Part shown: positions 25,386 to 34,596 of the stretch, piece by piece | Numbering within the stretch: the first letter of the stretch is position 1 | Layout: each line of letters begins with the position of its first letter | Source: Candidatus Tidjanibacter gallistercoris | GTDB lineage: Bacteria > Bacteroidota > Bacteroidia > Bacteroidales > Rikenellaceae | Direction of reading: 5' to 3' | DNA: 64,000 nucleotides | Assembly (NCBI GenBank): GCA_019114205.1 | Contig: DXFY01000067.1 | Location: forward strand, 40,839-104,838 | Translations under genes and position numbers: made by a program | Notes under the pieces: generated by a model | What the model saw: only the letters and a program-made list of their open reading frames with translations | What the model was told of the DNA's origin: nothing | The model's database searches: none

Positions 25386-26801
25386 ATGTACGACGTAAAA
25401 TCGAAGGTAGCCGAAGAATTCATAGACGACGGCGAGATACGGGAAACCATGGAATATGCGCGGGCCGTCCGCCACGACCGTGCGCTCATAGAACGCATCC
25501 TGGAAAAGGCCGAGACGGCCGGGGGCCTCACCCACCGCGAGGCCGCGGTACTGCTGGAATGCGACCTGCCCGACCTGAACGAACGGATGTTCGCGCTGGC
25601 CAGACGCATCAAGGAGAAGATATACGGTAACCGCATCGTGATGTTCGCGCCCCTGTACCTCTCCAACTACTGCATCAACGGGTGCACCTACTGTCCCTAC
25701 CATGCGAAGAACAAGACCATGCTCCGCAAGCAGCTCTCCCAAAAGGAGATAGAAGCGGAAGTCATCGCCTTGCAGGACATGGGGCACAAACGGCTGGCGC
25801 TCGAAGCGGGCGAACACCCGCTCAACTCCATCGAATACATTCTGGAGAGCATCCGCACCATTTACAACGTAAAACACCGGAACGGCGCCATCCGCCGCGT
25901 GAACGTGAACATCGCCGCGACCACGGTGGAAAACTACCGGAAGCTGGCCGACGCGGGCATCGGAACCTACATCCTCTTCCAGGAGACCTACAACAAGGAG
26001 AACTATCGGAAACTGCATCCCTACGGGCCGAAGAGCAACTATGCCTACCACACCGAAGCGATGGACCGGGCCATGGAGGGAGGTATCGACGACGTGGGCA
26101 TCGGGGTGCTGTTCGGACTTACGAACTACCTTTACGACTTCATCGGCCTCATCATGCACGCCGAACACCTCGAAGCGGCACACGGCGTGGGACCGCATAC
26201 CATCAGCGTACCCCGCATCTGCCCGGCCGACGACATCGACGTGAAGGATTTTGAAAACGCCCTTCCGGACGATATCTTCCACAAAATAGTGGCCGTCATC
26301 CGCATCAGCGTCCCCTATACGGGCATGATAATCTCCACGCGCGAAACGCAGTCTTCGCGCGAGCGGGTGCTCGAACTGGGCGTGTCGCAAATCAGCGGCG
26401 GTTCCAACACGGCCGTAGGCGGGTACGACGAGGCAGACCGCAGCGAGGAGGACACCGCGCAGTTCGACGTGAGCGACCACCGCACGCTCGACCAGGTCAT
26501 CGCATGGCTCATCGACCTGGGTTACGTGCCGAGCTTCTGCACGGCCTGCTACCGGCTGGGGCGCACGGGCGACCGGTTCATGTCGCTCGTCAAGACGGGC
26601 CAGATAGCCAACTGCTGCGCCCCCAATGCCCTGATGACGCTCAAGGAGTACCTGACGGATTATGCCTCGCCGCAGACGCGGCTCAAGGGCGAAGCGATGA
26701 TTTTGCGCGAAATGGCCAAGGTACCCAGCGACAAGGTACGCAATAAAGCTATCGAAAACCTCGCGGCCATCGAACGCGGCGAACGCGACTTCCGTTTTTA
26801 A
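25386..26801 (+). CDS. hydG: [FeFe]-hydrogenase maturation radical SAM tyrosine lyase HydG
   Basis: The 471-residue product begins MYDVKSKVAEEFIDDGEI. The radical SAM motif CINGCTYC (Cys96, Cys100, Cys103) is followed by PYHAKNK. A second cysteine cluster near the C-terminus (FCTACYRLGRTGDRFM...IANCC) binds the auxiliary iron-sulfur cluster. HydG cleaves tyrosine to give the CO and CN ligands of the H-cluster. It follows hydE by 57 nt. A GTG 17 codons upstream is in frame but less likely. A very long antisense ORF over hydG and hydF is not a gene. Confidence 0.96.
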   Translation: MYDVKSKVAEEFIDDGEIRETMEYARAVRHDRALIERILEKAETAGGLTHREAAVLLECDLPDLNERMFALARRIKEKIYGNRIVMFAPLYLSNYCINGCTYCPYHAKNKTMLRKQLSQKEIEAEVIALQDMGHKRLALEAGEHPLNSIEYILESIRTIYNVKHRNGAIRRVNVNIAATTVENYRKLADAGIGTYILFQETYNKENYRKLHPYGPKSNYAYHTEAMDRAMEGGIDDVGIGVLFGLTNYLYDFIGLIMHAEHLEAAHGVGPHTISVPRICPADDIDVKDFENALPDDIFHKIVAVIRISVPYTGMIISTRETQSSRERVLELGVSQISGGSNTAVGGYDEADRSEEDTAQFDVSDHRTLDQVIAWLIDLGYVPSFCTACYRLGRTGDRFMSLVKTGQIANCCAPNALMTLKEYLTDYASPQTRLKGEAMILREMAKVPSDKVRNKAIENLAAIERGERDFRF

Positions 26802-26864
26802 CGGCGGATGCCGCAGAAGATACCGCCCCCTGCGCATGTATGAAACGAAGAAACGACTGAAGAA

Positions 26865-28055
26865 ATGGAACACACACCGAAGGCAAACCGACTGCATATC
26901 GGTATTTACGGAAAATGCAACAGCGGCAAATCGTCGCTCGTCAACGCCATTACGGGACAGCAGGCAGCCGTGGTTTCCGACCTGCCCGGCACGACGACCG
27001 ACCCCGTGAACAAGAGCATGGAAGTTCCGGGCCTGGGCGCCGTGACGTTCATCGACACGGCCGGATTCGACGACGAGGGAACGCTCGGCCCGCAGCGGCT
27101 CGAACAGACGCGCAAGGCTGCCGAGCGGACGGACGTGGCCGTCATCGTCTGCACGGACGGGGAACCTGCCGTCGAAAGGGAGTGGATAGGGATGTTCGGC
27201 GAACGCAACGTTCCCGTAGTGCTCGTACTGGGCAAGACGGACACGCTCGCAGACAAGGGAGCGACCGCGGCACGGCTGCGGGACGCGACGGGCATCAACC
27301 CGGTGACGGTGAGCGCACGCACGGGCGAAGGGATTGCGGAACTCGTGGCCGCGATAGCTGAGGCCGGACGAGGCGCCTCCGATGAAATATCCATCACGGG
27401 CGACCTCGTCGGGGAGGGTGACACGGTACTGCTCGTCATGCCGCAGGACGCGCAGGCCCCGAAGGGGAGACTCATTCTGCCGCAGGTGCAGACCATCCGG
27501 GAACTGCTCGACAAAGGATGTACGGTCATAAGCTGCGTGCCGGAAGGGATGCGTCGCAGCCTCGATGCGCTGTCCGCACCGCCGAAGCTGGTCATCACCG
27601 ACTCGCAGGCCTTCGCTACGGTAAACGCGCTGACGCCGCCCGAAAGCATGCTCACCTCTTTCTCGGTACTCTTTGCGAATTACAAGGGCAACATCCGCGC
27701 CTTCATGGAAGGTGCTGCGGCCATCGACCGTCTGGAGGAACGCTCCCGCGTGCTGATAGCCGAGGCGTGCACCCACGCGCCGGCCACGGAAGACATCGGA
27801 CGAGTCAAGATTCCGGGCCTGCTGCGCAAGCGGGTGGGCGCCGGCCTCACGGTCGATGTCGTCTCCGGCGCTGACTTTCCGGCCGACCTGTCGCCTTACG
27901 ACTTAGTCATCCACTGCGGCGCCTGCATGTTCAACCGGCGGCACGTCCTTTCGCGCCTGGCCCGTGCATCGTCCCAACATGTCCCCATGACCAATTACGG
28001 CATCGCAATCGCCCATCTGACGGGTATCCTCGACCGGGTGGTCTTTCCGGGATGA
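26865..28055 (+). CDS. hydF: [FeFe]-hydrogenase maturation GTPase HydF
   Basis: The 396-residue product starts with a GTPase domain: GIYGKCNSGKSSLVNAITGQ (P-loop), LPGTTTDPV, and DTAGFDDEG (G3). A dimerisation domain follows, then a C-terminal cluster-binding domain with the HydF signature CxH...HCxxC (ACTH and VIHCGACMF about 45 residues apart). HydF is the scaffold that carries the 2Fe precursor to HydA. It is the third gene of the hydEGF operon, 63 nt after hydG. Confidence 0.95.
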   Translation: MEHTPKANRLHIGIYGKCNSGKSSLVNAITGQQAAVVSDLPGTTTDPVNKSMEVPGLGAVTFIDTAGFDDEGTLGPQRLEQTRKAAERTDVAVIVCTDGEPAVEREWIGMFGERNVPVVLVLGKTDTLADKGATAARLRDATGINPVTVSARTGEGIAELVAAIAEAGRGASDEISITGDLVGEGDTVLLVMPQDAQAPKGRLILPQVQTIRELLDKGCTVISCVPEGMRRSLDALSAPPKLVITDSQAFATVNALTPPESMLTSFSVLFANYKGNIRAFMEGAAAIDRLEERSRVLIAEACTHAPATEDIGRVKIPGLLRKRVGAGLTVDVVSGADFPADLSPYDLVIHCGACMFNRRHVLSRLARASSQHVPMTNYGIAIAHLTGILDRVVFPG

Positions 28056-28112
28056 TATCGACGGGATACCGGAAACACAGAGACGAATCATGTTCTTAAA
28101 AACTAAGATACG

Positions 28113-28595
28113 ATGAAGAAAATGCTTTTACTTTTTGCGGCGATTGCCTTGGCGCTGCCCCAGGCCGCCGCTCAGGAAGAACTTTCGGCCGACCAACGAG
28201 CCCTGCGCACCGAGTTGTACGATTTCCTGAAACGGGAAGGATACGTTCCCGAAATCGACGGCGACGGCGACATCGCCTTCAAGGTGCAGGGCGACACGCA
28301 TTGGATTACGGTCAGCGCAGTGGATGATTCGCCCTATTACGTGACCATCATGCGCGGAGCTCCCTACATCGAAGACTACGATTACGACCGGGTACTGCAT
28401 GCGGCCGACGAACTCAACCTCTACAAAACGGCGAAAGTGGAAGCGTACGACGACTTCGCCGTCATCAAAAGTTCCATGTACCTCCGCCGCGCCTCCGCCT
28501 TCGAAGATGTGTTCGACAAGCTGCTGGAAGTGATGGACGATGTGTACGAGGACTTCGTCCCGGAATATAAGAACGCCAGACTCTGCGGTGAATAA
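28113..28595 (+). CDS. Small exported protein of unknown function
   Basis: A 160-residue product with a signal peptide (MKKMLLLFAAIALALPQAAAQ, cleavage near residue 21). The mature part is acidic and about 140 residues long, with alternating strands and helices (YDFLKREGYVPEIDGDGDIAFKVQG...WITVSAVDDSPYYVTIM). It loosely recalls the YbjN/secretion-chaperone fold, but I cannot assign a family. It lies 57 nt after hydF and before the hydrogenase regulatory genes. Whether it belongs to the hydrogenase system is unknown. Confidence 0.75.
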   Translation: MKKMLLLFAAIALALPQAAAQEELSADQRALRTELYDFLKREGYVPEIDGDGDIAFKVQGDTHWITVSAVDDSPYYVTIMRGAPYIEDYDYDRVLHAADELNLYKTAKVEAYDDFAVIKSSMYLRRASAFEDVFDKLLEVMDDVYEDFVPEYKNARLCGE

Positions 28596-29005
28596 CAGGC
28601 GCCGCAGGAGGGGCATGTCCTGCGAACCTGTACATCGGACGGACATGTCTTCGCATGCGCCGACCATGGCGTCGGACGATGTTCCGCACTGCCGGAAAGC
28701 GGGGCTTTTCGCTCCGCTTTCCGTTTCAAACGACGAATACGCACCGCGAGGAACGGTCGGCACCTCGCACGGCGGCCGTACCCGCTCCGGCCGAAAGACC
28801 GAAAGCGAAGACCGGCGGGGAAATCCCCGGCAATTTCCGGAAAAAACGCTAAATTGTCCCCGAATACGGGAACGCCGCAAAATGCGGCGGATGCACCGCA
28901 TCCCCCAAAATACGATGACCGTACCGCCGGTATCGTGGTTCGCGTGCACATGCGGACGAACCACCGGCCTCACCGTCAACGGAACAACGGACAACACGAC
29001 AGCGC
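28596..29005. other. About 400 nt spacer between the small exported protein and the DRTGG gene
   Basis: No gene is supported. A 7-bp hairpin (CGCAGGA at 28603-28609, TCCTGCG at 28618-28624) may end the hydEGF transcript. Near 28850 the string TAAATTG is one base short of a -7 element. Confidence 0.45.
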
Positions 29006-29338
29006 ATGACCCTTCGAGAACTTGCCGGAAAACTCGGCCTGCACATACTGAATCCCGGCAGCGGTCTGGAACGGGAGGCAACGGGCGGCTGTACGGCCGA
29101 CCTGCCCAGCGATGCGTTGGGCCGCATCGGTGAAGGTACGGTATGGATAACGTCCCGCATGCACCGGAACGCAGTGGCGGTCGCTTCCTTCCGGAAAGCG
29201 GTCGGCATCGTCTGTACCGACGGCGCACGGCCGGACCGGGAAACGCTCCGTCTGGCCGCCGAAGAGGACGTCGCGGTACTCTCGGCAGAAGGAACCTCGT
29301 TCGAAGTGTCGGGTCGGATATACGAAGCGCTCCGATGA
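29006..29338 (+). CDS. DRTGG-domain protein of hydrogenase loci
   Basis: The 110-residue product (MTLRELAGKLGLHILNPGSGLEREATGG...) resembles the stand-alone DRTGG-type proteins found beside HATPase and NuoE/F-like genes in [FeFe]-hydrogenase operons of clostridia and thermotogas. Its biochemical role is not established; a regulatory or ligand-sensing role is usually assumed. Its stop codon overlaps the start of the next gene (ATGA), indicating translational coupling. Confidence 0.78.
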   Translation: MTLRELAGKLGLHILNPGSGLEREATGGCTADLPSDALGRIGEGTVWITSRMHRNAVAVASFRKAVGIVCTDGARPDRETLRLAAEEDVAVLSAEGTSFEVSGRIYEALR

Positions 29339-29961
29339 CGGACATCGCCTTTCACATAACGGATATTGCGGAAAACAGCCTCCGTGCCGGTGCCGGAAAT
29401 ATCGCCGTCGGACTGGCGCTTGAAGGCACCCGGCTGCTGCTCTCGGTGGCCGACGACGGATGCGGCATGGACAGGGAGACCGCCGCCCGCGCGGTGCACC
29501 CGTTCTGCACCTCCCGCACCTCTCGCAGGGTGGGCCTGGGCCTGCCGTTTCTTTTCCAGAACGCAGCGCTCTCCGGCGGCAGCGCCGCACTGCGTTCCGC
29601 ACCGGGCCGGGGGACGACCGTCACGGCCCGTTTCATGACCGACCATCCGGACTGCCTTCCGGCGGGCGACCTCGCCGAAACGCTGATGCAGCTCGTCACG
29701 GGTACCCCTGCGGCGAACATCGTGCTTCGCCTCGCCTGCGACGGCCGGAGTTCCGTCCTCCGTTCCGCCGACCTGACCGATGCGCTCGGCGGCCTCCCCC
29801 TCGGACTCCCGGAAACGGCCACCGCGATACGTAACCTCATCGCGCACCAACTCGATTCGGTGTTCGGCGACCGGTTACGGACATTTCGTCCATCCCCGTT
29901 TTTCCTAACAACTTTTTGCTATTTTTCAGGAGAAATGCTTTGTTATTCCCATAACAAATGA
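29335..29961 (+). CDS. HATPase-domain protein of hydrogenase loci (anti-sigma/kinase-like)
   Basis: The 208-residue product has a GHKL ATP-binding domain: ITDIAENSLRAGAGNI (N box, Asn in ENS), SVADDGCGMD (G1), VGLGLPF (G2-like). A small C-terminal domain follows. It lacks a histidine phosphoacceptor domain, as is usual for the version linked to [FeFe] hydrogenases. It overlaps the DRTGG gene by 4 nt. The operator for the structural operon lies inside its last codons. Confidence 0.82.
   Translation: MTDIAFHITDIAENSLRAGAGNIAVGLALEGTRLLLSVADDGCGMDRETAARAVHPFCTSRTSRRVGLGLPFLFQNAALSGGSAALRSAPGRGTTVTARFMTDHPDCLPAGDLAETLMQLVTGTPAANIVLRLACDGRSSVLRSADLTDALGGLPLGLPETATAIRNLIAHQLDSVFGDRLRTFRPSPFFLTTFCYFSGEMLCYSHNK
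29939..29958. promoter_or_regulatory. CRP/FNR-like palindrome TTTGTTAT-N4-ATAACAAA
   Basis: TTTGTTAT (29939-29946), spacer TCCC, ATAACAAA (29951-29958): a perfect 8-bp inverted repeat. Its first TTTG is also a good -33 element, 20 nt before the -7 element at 29963. The shape is that of a CRP/FNR-family site. Confidence 0.65.
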
Positions 29962-29962
29962 T

Positions 29963-29970
29963 TAGTTTTG
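29963..29970 (+). promoter_or_regulatory. -7 promoter element of the hydrogenase structural operon
   Basis: TAGTTTTG matches TAnnTTTG, with TTTG at 29939-29942 as the -33 box at a 20-nt spacing. It drives hndB-hndC-hydA-hndA and lies just after the HATPase stop codon. Confidence 0.75.
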
Positions 29971-30043
29971 TCTATGAAGTAACCGGCGGGCCCGCTCGGC
30001 CCGCCTTTATTCTAATCGATTCACACTACCTAACTACAAAAAA

Positions 30044-30442
30044 ATGGCTAAAGTAACATCCCTCGACGAGCTCCGGAAGATACGCGAGCGGCTGCTCTCC
30101 GACATGAAAATCCGGGAGAACAGCAACCATCCCGAAGACCTTCCGCAAATCAAAGTTTCGATGGGTACCTGCGGCATTGCGGCCGGAGCCAAGGAAGTAA
30201 TGTCCCGGTTCATCGCCGAACTCGACGTCCGCGGCACGGAAGCGGTCGTGACGCAGACCGGCTGCATGGGCCGCTGCGACGCGGAACCCACCGTGGAAAT
30301 CACCCTGCCCGGCGGCGAACCCGTCCTGTTCGGCGACGTCACGCCCGACCGCGTACCGGAAATCATCGACCGGTACATCCTCAGGGGCGAACCCGTGGAA
30401 GGCATCCTCCCGAACCGGCCTCAGACCGCGATGCCGCTTTGA
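30044..30442 (+). CDS. hndB: Thioredoxin-like [2Fe-2S] subunit, HndB-type
   Basis: The 132-residue product matches HndB-like small subunits. IKVSMGTCGIAAGAKEV (first Cys) and QTGCMGRCDAEP (two more Cys) form the thioredoxin-like ferredoxin fold. The standard second Cys of the first pair is replaced, as is common in HndB. It is the first gene of the structural operon, 37 nt before the NADH-binding subunit, and is presumed to transfer electrons within the complex. Confidence 0.88.
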   Translation: MAKVTSLDELRKIRERLLSDMKIRENSNHPEDLPQIKVSMGTCGIAAGAKEVMSRFIAELDVRGTEAVVTQTGCMGRCDAEPTVEITLPGGEPVLFGDVTPDRVPEIIDRYILRGEPVEGILPNRPQTAMPL

Positions 30443-30478
30443 ATTCCAACCGGAAGCAATCTTCTCAAAAACGGAGCA

Positions 30479-32269
30479 ATGACACGATTCAACAACTACA
30501 TCCTGGTGTGCGGCGGCACGGGCTGCCGCGCATCGCACAGCGAGAACATCATCGACGCACTCCGCAGGGGACTGGAAGATGCGGGACTCTCCGAACAGGT
30601 ACAGGTCATCCGCACCGGCTGTTTCGGATTCTGCGAACAGGGCCCCATCGTCAAAACGGTACCCGACAACACGTTCTACGTGTCGGTCAAACCGGAGGAC
30701 GCCGATACGATTATACGGGAGCACATCATCAAGGGACGCAAGGTGGAACACCTGCTGTACGTCGCCCCCGACACGGGCCGGCACGTATCGGATTCCAGAC
30801 ACATGGAATTTTACAAACCGCAGGTGCGCATCGCTCTGCGTAACTGCGGGTTCATCGACCCGGAAAACATCTGCGAATACATCGCCCGCGACGGGTATGC
30901 CGCGCTCGGCAAGGTACTCGGAATGAAGCCCGAAGAGGTCATCCGGGAGATTATGGACTCCGGACTGCGCGGGCGGGGCGGCGGCGGTTTCCCCACCGGC
31001 CTCAAGTGGAAAATCACCCGCGAGGTGCAGGCCGACCGGAAATATGTGGTCTGCAATGCCGACGAGGGCGACCCCGGAGCCTTCATGGACCGTTCGATAC
31101 TCGAAGGCGACCCCCATTCCATCATCGAAGCCATGGCCATCAACGGCTACTGCACGGGGGCCTCAAAGGGCATGATATACATCCGGGCGGAATATCCGCT
31201 GGCCATCCGCCGGCTCGAAACGGCCATCGCGCAGGCACGGGAATACGGTCTATTAGGCGACGACATCATGGGCACGGGCTTCGCCTTCGACATCGAATTG
31301 CGCTACGGCGCCGGGGCATTCGTCTGCGGCGAGGAGACGGCGCTCATCCACTCCATGGAGGGCAGGCGCGGCGAACCGACCGTCAAGCCCCCCTTCCCCA
31401 GCGAGTCGGGCTACAAGGGCCGTCCCACCAACGTGAACAACGTCGAAACCTACGCCAACATCCCGCCCATCATCCTGCGGGGAGCGGCATGGTTCGCCTC
31501 CATCGGTACCGAGAAGAGCAAGGGTACGAAGGTGTTCGCCCTCGCGGGCAAGGTCAATAACGTGGGCCTCATCGAAGTGCCGATGGGCACCACCCTGCGG
31601 GAGGTGATATTCGACATCGGCGGCGGCATCAAGAACGGCAAGAAGTTCAAGGCCGTACAGACCGGAGGCCCGTCGGGAGGCTGCCTTACCGAAAAGCACC
31701 TCGACACCCCCATCGACTACGACAACCTGCTCGCCAGCGGTTCCATGATGGGGTCGGGCGGCATGATTGTCATGGACGAGGACGACTGCATGGTCTCCGT
31801 AGCCAAGTTCTACCTCGAATTCACCGTAGAGGAATCCTGCGGCAAGTGCGCCCCGTGCCGCATCGGCAATAAGCGGCTGCTGGAGCTGCTCGAAAAAATC
31901 ACCAAAGGGAGGGGCACCGAAGAAGACCTGACCGAACTCAGGAACCTCGCCGGCGTCATCCGGGACACTTCCCTGTGCGCGCTGGGGCAAACCGCACCGA
32001 ATCCCGTGCTCTCCACGATGGACAACTTTTGGGACGAGTACGTGGCGCACGTGCGCGACAAGTCGTGTCCGGCGCACCAGTGCCGCGACCTGATGAGCTA
32101 CATCATCGACCCGAAGGTCTGCAAAGGGTGCTCGCTCTGTGCGCGGGTGTGCCCCACGAACGCCATCGGCGGTGTGCTCAAGCAGCCCTATTCGATAGAC
32201 CAGGCGGTCTGCATCAAATGCGGCACCTGTATGGACAAATGTAAATTCGGCGCTATCAGCGTAAGGTAA
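30479..32269 (+). CDS. hndC: NuoF-like NAD(P)H/FMN-binding hydrogenase subunit, HndC-type
   Basis: The 596-residue product has three parts. Residues 1-110 are a thioredoxin-like [2Fe-2S] domain (Cys11, Cys16, Cys48, Cys52). The NuoF core shows GRGGGGFPTGLKW and CNADEGDPGAFMDR for FMN and NADH, and SCGKCAPCRIGNK for a [4Fe-4S] cluster. The C-terminus adds two ferredoxin clusters (VCKGCSLCARVCP and CIKCGTCMDKC). This is the subunit that exchanges electrons with NAD(P)H in bifurcating [FeFe] hydrogenases. Confidence 0.95.
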   Translation: MTRFNNYILVCGGTGCRASHSENIIDALRRGLEDAGLSEQVQVIRTGCFGFCEQGPIVKTVPDNTFYVSVKPEDADTIIREHIIKGRKVEHLLYVAPDTGRHVSDSRHMEFYKPQVRIALRNCGFIDPENICEYIARDGYAALGKVLGMKPEEVIREIMDSGLRGRGGGGFPTGLKWKITREVQADRKYVVCNADEGDPGAFMDRSILEGDPHSIIEAMAINGYCTGASKGMIYIRAEYPLAIRRLETAIAQAREYGLLGDDIMGTGFAFDIELRYGAGAFVCGEETALIHSMEGRRGEPTVKPPFPSESGYKGRPTNVNNVETYANIPPIILRGAAWFASIGTEKSKGTKVFALAGKVNNVGLIEVPMGTTLREVIFDIGGGIKNGKKFKAVQTGGPSGGCLTEKHLDTPIDYDNLLASGSMMGSGGMIVMDEDDCMVSVAKFYLEFTVEESCGKCAPCRIGNKRLLELLEKITKGRGTEEDLTELRNLAGVIRDTSLCALGQTAPNPVLSTMDNFWDEYVAHVRDKSCPAHQCRDLMSYIIDPKVCKGCSLCARVCPTNAIGGVLKQPYSIDQAVCIKCGTCMDKCKFGAISVR

Positions 32270-32285
32270 ACGAGTGAATCCAAAC

Positions 32286-34070
32286 ATGGAAACGATAAAA
32301 CTGACCATAGACAACAGACAGGTGGAAGTCGCCAGGGGCACGAACCTCGTGCAGGCGGCCGCATCGGCAGGCATCCGGATACCCACGCTGTGCTACATGA
32401 ACCTCCACGACCTGGGATACGAGAACAAGCCGGGCGCGTGCCGCATCTGCGTGGTCGAGGTGGAGGGCCGGAAGAACCTCGCCCCGGCCTGCAAGACCGC
32501 GTGCACGGAAGGGATGGTCGTCCGCACGCACACCCCGCGCGTGGTCAATGCCCGCCGGACGGTGCTGGAACTCATCCTGTCGAACCACCCGAACGACTGC
32601 CTCACCTGCACGAAGAACGGACACTGCGAATTGCAGCGCGCGGCGCAGGACCTCGGCATCCGGGAGATAAAATACCGGGGCGAAACCACGAAGTACCCGA
32701 AAGACATGTCCGTCTCCATCGTGCGCGACATGGACAAGTGCATCATGTGCCGGCGCTGCGAAACCGCCTGCACCGAAATCCAGTCGGTCGGCGTTCTGTC
32801 GGCCGTGAACCGCGGATTCCAGGCAGTGGTGAGCACGGCCTTCAACGACCCGATACAGACCACCCGCTGCGTCAACTGCGGACAGTGCGTGGCGGTATGT
32901 CCCACAGGGGCGCTCTCGGAAAACTCCAACATCGCCGACGTGTTCCGCGCCATCGCCGACCCCTCCAAGACGGTGGTCGTGCAGACCGCTCCGGCCGTGC
33001 GCGTCGGGCTCGGCCAGGACTTCGGCTTTTCCGGCCGGAGCGTGACGGGCAAGATGGTCACGGCGCTGCGCGGACTCGGATTCGACTACGTATTCGATAC
33101 CGACTTCGCCGCCGACCTCACCATCATGGAAGAGGGGACGGAGCTGCTCGGACGCCTGAAAGCCGCGCTCAGCGGCGACAGGGAGGCGAAGCTGCCGCTG
33201 ATGACCTCCTGCTGCCCCGGCTGGGTGAGCTTCATGGAAAGCCATTTCCCGGAACTGGCCGGCAACCTTTCGACGGCCAAATCGCCGCAGCAGATGTTCG
33301 GTGCCATTGCCAAGAACTATTTCGCCCGACAGCTCGGCATCGACCGCAGAGACCTCGTCGTAGTCTCCGTCATGCCCTGCGTGGCCAAAAAGGCCGAAGC
33401 GGCCCGCCCGGAATTCAGCTGCGACGGCGACCCGGACGTGAATATCTCGATAACGACGCGCGAACTGGCCCGCATGATACGTTTCGCCAACATGGACTTC
33501 ACGGCGCTCGAAGAGAGCGATTTCGACCATCCGCTCGGCGAATCGACCGGCGCGGGCGTCATCTTCGGTGCCACGGGCGGCGTGATAGAGGCTGCCGTGC
33601 GCACGGCCTACGAGATACAAACGCAGAAACCGCTCGACCGGATAGACTTCACCGAACTCCGCGGCACAGGAGGCATCCGTTCGGCCACGGTGGATTTCGA
33701 CGGCACGCCGGTGAAGATAGGCATCGCCCACGGGCTCGCCAACGCCCGGAAGCTCGCCGCAGAGGTCGTGAACGGCACGTCGCCCTACCATGCCATCGAA
33801 ATCATGGCATGCCCCGGCGGCTGCATCGGCGGCGGCGGGCAACCCTACCACAGGGGCGACATCCGGCTGTTGCAGGAGCGCACCGAATCGCTCTACGCCG
33901 AGGATGCGCACAAACCCCTGCGCAAGTCGCACGAGAATCCCTACATCCAGGCCCTTTACCGGGACTTCCTCGGAACGCCCTGCGGCCACCGCTCGCACGA
34001 GCTCCTGCACACGTGCTATTACGACCGCAAACCGGTCGTGGCACCATGTTCCACCAATACCAAGAAGTAG
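32286..34070 (+). CDS. hydA: [FeFe] hydrogenase catalytic subunit
   Basis: The 594-residue product carries, in order: a [2Fe-2S] domain (Cys36, 52, 55, 69); a His-ligated [4Fe-4S] cluster (His101, Cys105, 108, 114); two ferredoxin clusters (Cys152/155/158/162 and 195/198/201/205); and the H-cluster domain with TSCCPGW (307-313), MPCVAKK (363-369) and MACPGGCIGGGGQP (507-520). This is the M3/HndD-type layout. It makes or oxidises H2 with electrons from ferredoxin and NAD(P)H. ATG 32286 is preferred to a GTG 12 nt upstream. A 995-residue antisense ORF is not a gene. Confidence 0.97.
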   Translation: METIKLTIDNRQVEVARGTNLVQAAASAGIRIPTLCYMNLHDLGYENKPGACRICVVEVEGRKNLAPACKTACTEGMVVRTHTPRVVNARRTVLELILSNHPNDCLTCTKNGHCELQRAAQDLGIREIKYRGETTKYPKDMSVSIVRDMDKCIMCRRCETACTEIQSVGVLSAVNRGFQAVVSTAFNDPIQTTRCVNCGQCVAVCPTGALSENSNIADVFRAIADPSKTVVVQTAPAVRVGLGQDFGFSGRSVTGKMVTALRGLGFDYVFDTDFAADLTIMEEGTELLGRLKAALSGDREAKLPLMTSCCPGWVSFMESHFPELAGNLSTAKSPQQMFGAIAKNYFARQLGIDRRDLVVVSVMPCVAKKAEAARPEFSCDGDPDVNISITTRELARMIRFANMDFTALEESDFDHPLGESTGAGVIFGATGGVIEAAVRTAYEIQTQKPLDRIDFTELRGTGGIRSATVDFDGTPVKIGIAHGLANARKLAAEVVNGTSPYHAIEIMACPGGCIGGGGQPYHRGDIRLLQERTESLYAEDAHKPLRKSHENPYIQALYRDFLGTPCGHRSHELLHTCYYDRKPVVAPCSTNTKK

Positions 34071-34082
34071 CAGCCACAGCGT

Positions 34083-34577
34083 ATGGAAAAGATATGTATG
34101 TCTCAAAAGAGAATCGATGAGATAAAAGCCGTCTGCCGGGAGCACGGCAACGACGCCGGCGAACTGATAAACATCCTGCATACCGTGCAGGGCAGGCTCG
34201 GTTACCTGCCCAAGGAGGTGCAGGAACTGATAGCGCTCGAACTGAACATTCCCGCGGCAAAGGTCTACGGCGTGGTGACGTTCTATTCGTTCTTCACCAT
34301 GAAGCCGAAAGGCAAGTATCCGGTATCGGTCTGCATGGGGACGGCCTGCTACGTCCGCGGGGCGGAGAAGGTACTCGACGAATTCAAACGCCAGCTCGGC
34401 ATCGAAGTGGGCGAAACGACCGCCGACGGCCTGTTCTCGCTCGATTCGCTGCGCTGCGTGGGCGCTTGCGGCCTCGCCCCGGTGGTGATGGTGGGCCAGA
34501 AAGTATTCGGCCGCCTCGCGCCGTCGGGCGTCCGCAGCATCATCGACGAGTTCGTGAATCTGGAAAAGGAGGCGTAA
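34083..34577 (+). CDS. hndA: NuoE-like [2Fe-2S] hydrogenase subunit, HndA-type
   Basis: The 164-residue product contains the NuoE/24-kDa fold: helices IDEIKAVCREHGNDAGELINIL, then GVVTFYSFFTMKPKGKY and the ligands CMGTACYVRG and CVGACGLAP (CX4C and CX3C). It pairs with the NuoF-like subunit to bind a [2Fe-2S] cluster. It is the last gene of the structural operon, 12 nt after hydA, and ends at a strong terminator. An alternative start at the second Met (MSQKR) is possible. Confidence 0.94.
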   Translation: MEKICMSQKRIDEIKAVCREHGNDAGELINILHTVQGRLGYLPKEVQELIALELNIPAAKVYGVVTFYSFFTMKPKGKYPVSVCMGTACYVRGAEKVLDEFKRQLGIEVGETTADGLFSLDSLRCVGACGLAPVVMVGQKVFGRLAPSGVRSIIDEFVNLEKEA

Positions 34578-34596
34578 CGCGATACGCCGGCATGGG

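Noticed and set aside
25206..27776. 856-residue open frame on the minus strand over hydG and hydF
   Set aside because: Antisense shadow of two well-defined maturation genes; composition is His/Arg/Gly-rich and matches nothing.
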